From assembly GCA_900319985.1 (NCBI GenBank), contig ONQL01000024.1, positions 1 through 21,212 on the forward strand: a stretch of DNA of 21,212 bases, read 5' to 3'. Under the pieces are notes generated by a model that saw only the letters and a program-made list of their open reading frames with translations, searched no databases and was not told the origin of the DNA. A program made the translations under genes and the position numbers. Positions 1 through 5,406 of the stretch are shown in pieces; positions within the stretch are counted from its first letter, which is position 1, and each line of letters starts with the position of its first letter. This DNA is from an uncultured Methanobrevibacter sp. (GTDB taxonomy: Archaea; Methanobacteriota; Methanobacteria; Methanobacteriales; Methanobacteriaceae).

Positions 1-1
1 T

Positions 2-79
2 AAAAGCACACGTTTACAAAATAAAGAAACAAGACTCAAAACATTAGTTTATAATATTGATCTTTCAACAAAAATTTAA
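2..79 (+). CDS. possible 3' end of an upstream gene (partial)
   Basis: Frame 2 is open from the window edge to a TAA at 77-79, giving about 25 residues that end in KTLVYNIDLSTKI. The composition is protein-like and the next gene starts 100 bases later with its own promoter, so this may be the C-terminus of a gene entering from the left. Frame 3 is also open for about 14 codons, so the reading is not secure. In some Methanobacteriales the gene before aIF2-beta encodes the MCM helicase, but these residues do not let me recognise it. Confidence 0.25.
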   Translation, partial: KSTRLQNKETRLKTLVYNIDLSTKI

Positions 80-135
80 AAAAGGATTTCAACAAGACCA
101 AAATAACAATACATTAATAAATGATTAAAATAAAA

Positions 136-173
136 TTTAATATATTATACTTATACTAATTTTTTACGGAGAG
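136..173 (+). promoter_or_regulatory. promoter and ribosome site of aIF2-beta
   Basis: A TATA-like element TTTAATATATTA lies at 136-147. A start site about 25 bases downstream would leave a leader of roughly 10 bases carrying GGAGAG at 168-173, five bases before the ATG at 179. The Shine-Dalgarno match fixes the start. Confidence 0.6.
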
Positions 174-178
174 ATAAT

Positions 179-586
179 ATGGATAAATACGAAGAATTAT
201 TAGAAAGAGCAATAGACCAATTACCTCCAGAAGTATTTGAACACAAAAGATTTAAAATTCCTAAAGCTTATTCAGATATCCAAGGTAATAGAACATTCAT
301 TAAAAACTTTAAAGACGTTGCAGAAGGTTTAAATAGAGACCCTCAACACTTATTAAAATTCTTAATGAGAGAATTAGGTACTGCTGGAAATATTGAAGGT
401 CAAAGAGCAATTTTACAAGGTAAATTTACCCATTACCTAATCAATGAAAGAATTGAAGATTATGTAGACAAATACGTTATTTGTCACGAATGTAACAGAC
501 CAGATACCAGAATTATCAGAGAAGGTAGAATATTCTTACTTAAATGTGCTGCATGCGGTGCAACAGCACCTTTAAAAACATTATAA
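179..586 (+). CDS. translation initiation factor 2 subunit beta (aIF2-beta)
   Basis: Beta subunit of the archaeal initiation factor aIF2, the alpha-beta-gamma GTPase complex that brings Met-tRNAi to the small ribosomal subunit. The 135-residue length matches archaeal aIF2-beta. An N-terminal helix (about 1-20) would contact the gamma subunit, and a central alpha-beta domain (about 35-95) contains GNRTF and a QRAILQGKF-like stretch typical of the family. A C-terminal zinc ribbon has two CxxC knuckles, C102/C105 (ICHEC) and C123/C126 (KCAAC). The start is supported by GGAGAG five bases upstream. The Nmd3-like gene follows after 33 bases on the same strand. The T-rich spacer (594-610) could partly terminate transcription between them. 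No anomalies are seen, and the assignment is firm from motifs and length. Confidence 0.95.
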   Translation: MDKYEELLERAIDQLPPEVFEHKRFKIPKAYSDIQGNRTFIKNFKDVAEGLNRDPQHLLKFLMRELGTAGNIEGQRAILQGKFTHYLINERIEDYVDKYVICHECNRPDTRIIREGRIFLLKCAACGATAPLKTL

Positions 587-619
587 TTTTACCTTTTTTT
601 ACTTATTTTTATTGATAAC

Positions 620-1678
620 ATGTTTTGTGTAGAGTGCGGAAGTACTGAAAAAAAGATGGTTGGAAACATATGCATAGACTGTTTTTTAAAGGATTTTCAG
701 ATGATTGAAATACCTGAACGCATTGAAGTCCAAATTTGCAGCCATTGTAACAGTAAACTTGAGGAAGGCAAATGGAGTGAAGAATACATTCCAGAAGAAG
801 AAATCATCTACAGAGCACTCGAAAGAAACATCCAAATAGCTGATGAAGTTTCAAATGAAATAATCAACCTTGAAATTGATTCGATGAAAGGCACAATAGC
901 CAGCTGTTATGTCGAAGTTATCGGGGAAGTTCATGGAGAACAACTTGAAGAAACACATGACAGCGAAGTAAAAATATTAAAAACCGTCTGTCCAACTTGT
1001 AGTAAACTGCAAGCAGGATATTATGAATCAGTTATCCAATTTAGAGCAGACAACAGAGAAATTAAAAAAGAGGAATATGCAAAAGCAGATGAAGTTGTTG
1101 AAAAAACATTAATCAAACAAAGTAAAAAAGACAAACTTGCATATTGTCCGCAAATAGCCAAATTAAAAGAGGGATACGATTATTACATAGGCTCATTGAA
1201 ATCCGGCAGAAAAGTGGCTGAAGCCTTAAAGGACGAATTCGGAGGAGTTGTTAAAGAATCTCCAAGACTCATCAGTGAGGACAAGTCCACTGGAAAAGGA
1301 CTTTACAGAATTTGGATTTCAGTAAGAATTCCTGAATTTGAAAAGGGAGACTTTATCAGATATGAAAATAAAATCTCACAAGTTTTAGACATCGATAAAA
1401 ATAGAATCATCTGTATTGACATTGCAAAAGACAATAAACAGTTCACAATACCGTTAAAGAATATGGAAAATGTAGAACTTGTTAAAAAAGAAGAAGAAAT
1501 CGAAACTACAACAATCATATCCAAATCTCCAAAAATGATTCAAATCTTAGACCCAAGCGATTATTCAGCTGTAGACTTAGAAATGAAAGAAGGATTTGAA
1601 GACTACAATATCGGAGAAGAAATTAAACTAATTAAAATTGATGATTACATTTATCTAATTAATGCAAGAATACCATGA
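620..1678 (+). CDS. archaeal Nmd3-like protein, ribosome-export-factor homologue
   Basis: Homologue of the eukaryotic 60S ribosomal export adaptor NMD3. Archaea have no nucleus, so a role in late large-subunit assembly is only inferred. The 352-residue protein starts with the family's cysteine pairs: C3/C6 (FCVEC), C18/C21 (ICIDC), C40/C43 (ICSHC) and C124/C127 (VCPTC), enough for two zinc sites. An alpha-beta region around 175-235 (GYDYYIGS, then FGG and SGKGLYR) matches the archaeal Nmd3 core. The C-terminal third (about 240-352) is beta-rich and hydrophilic. The ATG at 620 is chosen because C3 and C6 would be lost at any later start. There is no clear Shine-Dalgarno; a TATA-like ATTATAATTTT at 579-589 could give an almost leaderless mRNA. 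It lies between aIF2-beta and TyrRS, in a translation-gene neighbourhood. Confidence 0.8.
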   Translation: MFCVECGSTEKKMVGNICIDCFLKDFQMIEIPERIEVQICSHCNSKLEEGKWSEEYIPEEEIIYRALERNIQIADEVSNEIINLEIDSMKGTIASCYVEVIGEVHGEQLEETHDSEVKILKTVCPTCSKLQAGYYESVIQFRADNREIKKEEYAKADEVVEKTLIKQSKKDKLAYCPQIAKLKEGYDYYIGSLKSGRKVAEALKDEFGGVVKESPRLISEDKSTGKGLYRIWISVRIPEFEKGDFIRYENKISQVLDIDKNRIICIDIAKDNKQFTIPLKNMENVELVKKEEEIETTTIISKSPKMIQILDPSDYSAVDLEMKEGFEDYNIGEEIKLIKIDDYIYLINARIP

Positions 1679-1839
1679 CTTCTACACGTCATGGATGAAT
1701 TGCACAACGGGAAGGGCAATACTTTTCAAATGCTCCCCGATGAAATTAAAATAACAAGATAACAAAAAAAATAATAAATGACAATGATGCAATTAAATTA
1801 AACTTTTTCAACGATAACCAAGTTTTAAAAGCAATATTA
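1679..1839. other. gap after the Nmd3-like gene, no gene seen
   Basis: No credible reading frame is present. A weak hairpin can form from GGGCA (1714-1718) and TGCTC (1731-1735) with one G-U pair, perhaps the 3' end of the Nmd3-like transcript. TACTTTTCAAATGCTC (1720-1735) recurs exactly at 10341-10356. The rest (1740-1839) is AT-rich without visible structure. It may be the decayed interior of the mobile element whose end lies just to the right. Confidence 0.4.
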
Positions 1840-1845
1840 ATTGAA

Positions 1846-1957
1846 TCTGTCTGAACCTTCGGGACGAGGGGGATAGCACGGTAATCCTATACTTATTAGA
1901 GTATACAGCCCGTGAAGTAAGAATCCTCACCTTCTATAAAGTTGAGGTAGTTCAATT
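1846..1957 (+). ncRNA. structured RNA-like block, likely IS200/IS605 right end / omega-RNA remnant
   Basis: This block is much richer in G and C than its surroundings and is highly structured. A CCTTCGGG segment (1857-1863) is followed by a two-tier hairpin: outer stem CACGG (1877-1881) with CCGTG (1910-1914), inner stem TATACT (1888-1893) with AGTATA (1900-1905). Next comes a terminal hairpin CCTCA (1925-1929) with TGAGG (1943-1947), then GTAGTTCAA. The layout of a compact folded region, then GAATCC-hairpin-GG-TAGTTCA, is what I know of the right ends of TnpB-carrying IS200/IS605 (IS1341-type) elements. There the transcribed end serves as the TnpB guide-RNA scaffold. No tnpB or tnpA coding sequence is present, so this would be a solo end. 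The family call is inference from remembered element ends; the stems are seen directly. Confidence 0.5.
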
Positions 1958-1972
1958 AATAAATTAAGTGAT
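1934..1972 (+). promoter_or_regulatory. possible tyrS promoter and ribosome site inside/after the element end
   Basis: TATAAAG (1935-1941) lies in the loop and inner arm of the terminal hairpin, about 36-40 bases before the tyrS ATG, and is the best TATA candidate in the gap. GTGAT (1968-1972), complementary to the archaeal 16S 3' end, precedes the ATG at 1976 by three bases. If correct, the tyrS promoter overlaps the mobile-element remnant. Confidence 0.35.
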
Positions 1973-1975
1973 AAA

Positions 1976-2938
1976 ATGAATATTGAAGAAAAAATTCAAT
2001 TAATTGAAGAAGGAACCTTAGAGGTTATAGATATCGAAGAATTAAAAGAAGTTCTTAAAAAAGAACAGCCTATAGCCTATACAGGTTATGAACCTTCAGG
2101 TAAAATCCATTTAGGACATGCAGTAACCGTGCAAAAATTAAAACAATTACAAAGTTTAGGTTTTAAAATTAAAATCCTTCTTGCAGATTATCACGCATTT
2201 TTAAATGGAAAAGGAACTGTAGAAGAAATTGCAGAAACTGCAGAATACAACAAGAAATGTTTCCAAGCATTAGGTCTTGATGAATCAACCGAATATGTTT
2301 ACGGTTCTTCTTTCCAATTGGAACCTGATTATACCGATAAAGTTTATCAATTAGCAACCATGACTACTTTAAAAAGAGCCAGAAGAAGTATGGATCAAGT
2401 AAGCCGTGCTGATGACAACCCAAAAGTAGCAAGCGTTATTTATCCTATTATGCAAACTGTGGATATGGCCGCATTAGATGTTGACGTTGCACTTGGAGGA
2501 ATGGAACAGAGAAAAATCCAAATGTTAGCACGTGAAAACCTGGAAAAAATAGGTGAAGACGTACCGGTCTGTATCCATACCCCATTATTACATGGCCTTG
2601 ACGGTGACGCTAAAATGTCTTCAAGTAAAGGAAACTACATCGCAGTAGATGATTCCATTGAAGAAATCACCAAAAAAATCAAGAAAAGCTTCTGCCCACA
2701 AGGAGAAGTTGATGGCAATCCTATGATTGAAATTGCAGAAACTTTTGTTTTCCCAAATCAAGATACTTTACTTATCAAAAGACCTGAAAAATTCGGTGGC
2801 GACATCGAATTAACCCACGACGAGTTAATCAAAGACTTCAGTGAAGGCAACTTACATCCAATGGATTTGAAAAATGGAATTAAAGATTTCTTAATTGAAT
2901 TCTTTGCTCCTGTAAGAGAATACATGGAGGAAAACTAA
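1976..2938 (+). CDS. tyrS: tyrosyl-tRNA synthetase (archaeal type)
   Basis: Class Ic aminoacyl-tRNA synthetase that charges tRNA-Tyr in the cytoplasm. The 320 residues match the short archaeal/eukaryal form, slightly longer than the Methanocaldococcus enzyme. Visible motifs are Y35 of the tyrosine pocket, the HIGH signature HLGH (45-48) within EPSGKIHLGHA, the TLKRARRSM helix (131-139), the VIYPIMQ..D stretch (Y156, Q160, D163) that binds tyrosine, GGMEQRK (174-180), and the KMSSS loop (213-217). The C-terminal part contains KRPEKFGGD and LHPMDLKN, as expected for the anticodon-binding domain. The ATG start has GTGAT just upstream. The downstream 69-residue gene starts one base after the stop, so the two are probably co-translated. 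No defects are seen. Confidence 0.97.
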   Translation: MNIEEKIQLIEEGTLEVIDIEELKEVLKKEQPIAYTGYEPSGKIHLGHAVTVQKLKQLQSLGFKIKILLADYHAFLNGKGTVEEIAETAEYNKKCFQALGLDESTEYVYGSSFQLEPDYTDKVYQLATMTTLKRARRSMDQVSRADDNPKVASVIYPIMQTVDMAALDVDVALGGMEQRKIQMLARENLEKIGEDVPVCIHTPLLHGLDGDAKMSSSKGNYIAVDDSIEEITKKIKKSFCPQGEVDGNPMIEIAETFVFPNQDTLLIKRPEKFGGDIELTHDELIKDFSEGNLHPMDLKNGIKDFLIEFFAPVREYMEEN

Positions 2939-2939
2939 A

Positions 2940-3149
2940 ATGGTTGAAGAAAAAGAAGAATATGAAATGGGTTTGCCAAATGGTGTTGGTGAACAAATGC
3001 TTGCACATGCTTTCGAAAAATACGACATTAAATTAGAACAAACAGAATTCGGACCTAAATTAATAGGCGAATATGATGAGCTTGTTCAAGCAAGAGAATT
3101 TTTAGAAAATGCCATTCGTGAAAGATTAAAAGAATTATCTGGAGAATAG
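2940..3149 (+). CDS. small acidic protein of unknown function, co-transcribed with tyrS
   Basis: A 69-residue soluble protein that I do not recognise. It starts one base after the tyrS stop, with GGAGG (2926-2930) inside the end of tyrS and nine bases before the ATG, so it is almost certainly a real gene translated from the same mRNA. The first 10 residues are strongly acidic (EEKEEYE). The middle (11-45) has GLPNGVGEQMLAHAF and FGPKLIGEYDE, suggesting a small alpha-beta fold. Residues 46-67 form an amphipathic helix (VQAREFLENAIRERLKEL). There are no cysteines, no signal peptide and no membrane segment. Its function is unknown. Its position suggests a link to translation, but synteny in archaeal operons is weak evidence. 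Confidence 0.8.
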   Translation: MVEEKEEYEMGLPNGVGEQMLAHAFEKYDIKLEQTEFGPKLIGEYDELVQAREFLENAIRERLKELSGE

Positions 3150-3541
3150 ATTTCTCCACATACTTTATTTTTTGAACCAAATTAATTTTTAGATACAAAC
3201 AATTTTATTGAATCATTTTTTTACATACTCCTTTTTTAATGTCCAAAATATATTTTTTTAAATTAAACCCCCTTATTTTAATTAATATAATTACAAACAA
3301 GTTATTTTTTAAATTATTGCCCAAATCAATAAACTTGACAAATAATCATGATTAAATATGGACAATTTTTTATTTTTAGATAAATTAAAGGAAATCTTGA
3401 AATAAAGGTTATTTAGAATTATTATCAAGTATACTTTATATGTAACAAATATTTGTCAAAAAGAATACCCTACAAAAAATATTTTAACAATTAAACAGTT
3501 AATTAAATATTATTAAAAATATTATAATATTTTCAGTTAAG
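3150..3541 (+). promoter_or_regulatory. 390-base AT-rich gap with T-tracts and dyads upstream of mtrH
   Basis: No gene is seen. The left part has T-tracts near 3168-3173, 3218-3224 and 3231-3237 that fit archaeal oligo-U termination of the tyrS operon. Further right are a 10-base inverted pair, TTGACAAATA (3335-3344) and TATTTGTCAA (3450-3459), a 12-base palindrome ACAAATATTTGT (3445-3456), and an 18-base perfect palindrome AAAATATTATAATATTTT (3516-3533) just upstream of the mtrH TATA box. AT-richness makes some dyads likely by chance. The 18-mer is the best operator candidate. Confidence 0.4.
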
Positions 3542-3633
3542 TTTATATATAACCAAATAAAAACAATTAGTTAGACTTAACTTGAATTTTAATAAAGTTA
3601 AAATGAATAAGTTAAGTCATAATAAACGAGGTT
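3542..3633 (+). promoter_or_regulatory. mtrH promoter, leader stem-loop and ribosome site
   Basis: TTTATATATA at 3542-3551 is a textbook archaeal TATA box, predicting a start near 3572. The resulting leader of about 68 bases begins with GACTTAACTT (3574-3583), which pairs perfectly with AAGTTAAGTC (3609-3618) across a 25-base loop. GAGGTT (3628-3633) lies seven bases before the ATG. The arms could form an RNA hairpin close to the ribosome site or be a DNA operator straddling the transcription start. Confidence 0.6.
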
Positions 3634-3640
3634 AAATTAA

Positions 3641-4579
3641 ATGTTTAAATTTGATAAAGAACAAGAAATTTTTGACTTCGCAGGAGTCAAAATGGGTGGA
3701 CAACCTGGAGAATATCCGACTGTTCTAGCTGGAACTATTTTCTATGGTGGACACAACATCATTAATGACGAATTAACTGGTGACTTCGACAAAAGTAGAG
3801 CTGAAACATTAGTAAATGATATGGCATCTATTTCCGATGTAACCGGTAATCCATACATTGTACAAGTTTTCGGACAAACCGTTGAAGCACTTCCAAAATA
3901 TATTGAATATATTGGAGAAATTTGTGATGCCCCATTCCTTATAGATTCAACATCCGGTGATGCAAGAGTTGCTGGTGCACAGTACGCTGATGAAACTGGA
4001 TTAACAGAAAGAGCAATCTATAATTCAATTAACATGGCAGCAGACAAATCTGAATTAGACGCTCTTGCTGAAACCGACATTTCTGCTTCAATTATTTTAG
4101 GATTCAATCCAATGAATGCTACAGTTGAAGGAAAAATGGCCATGTGGGAAGATGGGGACGACGGTGCATACGAAAAAGGTTTACTTGAAGTAGCTGCAGA
4201 CTGTGGAATCGACAGATTCATGATGGACACCGCCGTTACTCCCTTAGGTCAAGGTGCAGGTATCGCTGCGAGAACTTCATTTGCTGAAAAAGCAAAATGG
4301 GGATATCCTGTAGGATCAGGAATTCACAACGTACCATCCGCATGGGACTGGTTAAGAGACTACAAAAAAGAAGGAAACAAAACTGCATTCACTGTTTGTG
4401 ACATTGGAGCAAACATTGTTCAGGTAATGTGTGCAGGAGATTTTGTTCTTTTTGGACCTATTGAAAATGCAAGTATCGCATTTCCTGCAGTAGCGCAAAC
4501 AGATATGTTCATATCCGAAGCTGCAAAACCTTTAGGAACCGAACCTGTAGACTACCACCCTATGAATAAGCTAGTATAA
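3641..4579 (+). CDS. mtrH: tetrahydromethanopterin S-methyltransferase subunit H, solitary copy
   Basis: MtrH transfers the methyl group from methyl-tetrahydromethanopterin to the corrinoid of the MtrA-H membrane complex, the sodium-pumping step of methanogenesis. The 312-residue protein is collinear with MtrH: N-terminal MFKFDKEQ, GGQPGEYPTVLAGTIFY (19-35), DAPFLIDSTSG (97-107), NSINMAA, ASIILGFNP, then MDTAVTPLGQG and WGYPVGSGIHNVPSAWDWL in the second half, all typical of the MeTr TIM barrel. No glycine-rich insertions or breaks are seen. It stands alone: tyrS operon to the left, thymidylate kinase to the right, and no mtrA-G. In Methanobrevibacter mtrH normally closes the mtrEDCBAFGH operon, so this is probably a second copy or paralogue. 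Solo MtrH proteins in other archaea have been linked to methyl transfer from other corrinoid proteins, but no such partner is in the window. Confidence 0.9.
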   Translation: MFKFDKEQEIFDFAGVKMGGQPGEYPTVLAGTIFYGGHNIINDELTGDFDKSRAETLVNDMASISDVTGNPYIVQVFGQTVEALPKYIEYIGEICDAPFLIDSTSGDARVAGAQYADETGLTERAIYNSINMAADKSELDALAETDISASIILGFNPMNATVEGKMAMWEDGDDGAYEKGLLEVAADCGIDRFMMDTAVTPLGQGAGIAARTSFAEKAKWGYPVGSGIHNVPSAWDWLRDYKKEGNKTAFTVCDIGANIVQVMCAGDFVLFGPIENASIAFPAVAQTDMFISEAAKPLGTEPVDYHPMNKLV

Positions 4580-4689
4580 TTATCAATTGTTAATGCATTT
4601 TCAAGCCTCAACATCGATTTGTTCCAAAATATCATCAAAAGTGATATATTGCAAATCTTAAACATTAATCCAAAAAAAATACCGAATTA

Positions 4690-4714
4690 GCACTGGAGCA
4701 AACACCTCCGGTGC
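4690..4714 (+). terminator. hairpin terminator between mtrH and tmk
   Basis: GCACTGGAG (4690-4698) pairs with CTCCGGTGC (4706-4714), nine pairs including one G-U, with a seven-base loop, followed by TTTATT. It is the only G/C-rich dyad in this convergent gap and could stop mtrH transcripts. Read from the other strand it could also back up tmk termination. Confidence 0.65.
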
Positions 4715-4733
4715 TTTATTAAAAAATCATCAT

Positions 4734-4746
4734 AAAAAAAAAAAAA
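4734..4746 (-). terminator. U-tract terminator of tmk
   Basis: Thirteen consecutive A on the plus strand give a U13 run on the minus-strand transcript, immediately after the tmk stop (4747-4749). Uninterrupted oligo-U is the usual archaeal termination signal. Confidence 0.6.
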
Positions 4747-5325
4747 TTATAGAATACAGTCCGGACAAATTCCAAGATACGGTGCTACTGCTTTTTTAAT
4801 GTCGGAAGAAACTTTATTTACGCCATTGTTGGCATCAATAATTTCACAGGTATAATTTTCAGCCAATTTCAAATAGTTCTCCTTAACACCAGTCAAAAAA
4901 GTTTCATTTTCAAAAGTATCCTTACCCGAGGTTCTTGCAACTGACTTTTTGACATCCAAATCCATCAATAACAGCAAATCAGGTTTTTTAGCATATCTGT
5001 TAAGAACTTCAATCCATTCAGCAGGTTCCTGATATGCAAGTGAAGATATGAAAGACCTATCTGAAATGATAATTTTAGATTTATCTTCCAATTTATCCAT
5101 TATCAGCATCCTATCAGCTGCAAAAAGCAAACCCAAAGTTTTTTGGATTCTATCAGTAGTTGCATCAGGGCGCTGCAAAATTCTTCGAATCAATTTTCCA
5201 ACTTCAGAATCAGTTGGTTCAACCAATGTTTCAACCCTAAAACCATTAGCTTCAAGCCATTCTTTCAATAATCTAATTTGTGTTGATTTTCCGGCACCAT
5301 CAATTCCTTCAAATACTATATACAT
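4747..5325 (-). CDS. tmk: thymidylate kinase (dTMP kinase)
   Basis: Phosphorylates dTMP to dTDP with ATP, for DNA synthesis. The 192 residues fit the family. The P-loop GIDGAGKST is at 7-15, the EPT motif at 36-38 and the DRS motif at 89-91 (SDRSFISSLAYQ), followed by a VDLD-like strand (LLLLMDLDV, 117-125). A lid region near 130-145 carries basic residues. The protein ends in GICPDCIL, a CxxC pair (C187/C190) that is not a usual part of this enzyme. The start at 5325 has no Shine-Dalgarno. A TATA element about 25 bases upstream suggests a leaderless mRNA. It converges with mtrH and diverges from the U32 operon. Confidence 0.93.
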   Translation of the reverse strand: MYIVFEGIDGAGKSTQIRLLKEWLEANGFRVETLVEPTDSEVGKLIRRILQRPDATTDRIQKTLGLLFAADRMLIMDKLEDKSKIIISDRSFISSLAYQEPAEWIEVLNRYAKKPDLLLLMDLDVKKSVARTSGKDTFENETFLTGVKENYLKLAENYTCEIIDANNGVNKVSSDIKKAVAPYLGICPDCIL

Positions 5326-5396
5326 AACATAGAATATGTTTTAATTTAATATATAATTAATTACAAAAAGATTAATGAATAAATTAAAACAGGGTG
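5326..5396. promoter_or_regulatory. divergent promoter region between tmk and the U32 operon
   Basis: The near-symmetric TTTAATATATAATTAA (5345-5360) can serve as a TATA box in both directions. It lies about 25 bases from the tmk ATG, predicting a leaderless tmk mRNA. It lies about 50 bases from the U32 ATG, leaving a leader with AGGGTG at 5391-5396, ten bases before the start. A dyad AACATA-gaa-TATGTT (5326-5340) sits directly at the predicted tmk start site and could be an operator. Confidence 0.5.
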
Positions 5397-5406
5397 TATT
5401 AATAAA

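Noticed and set aside
1679..1975. tRNA or rRNA gene in the structured gap before tyrS
   Set aside because: No cloverleaf, no GTTCRANNC box in place and no rRNA motifs; the stems fit an element end better.
4598..4655. Minus-strand 18-codon protein-like stretch (DLQYITFDDILEQIDVEA) downstream of mtrH
   Set aside because: A stop codon lies immediately before it and there is no start; too short to separate from chance.
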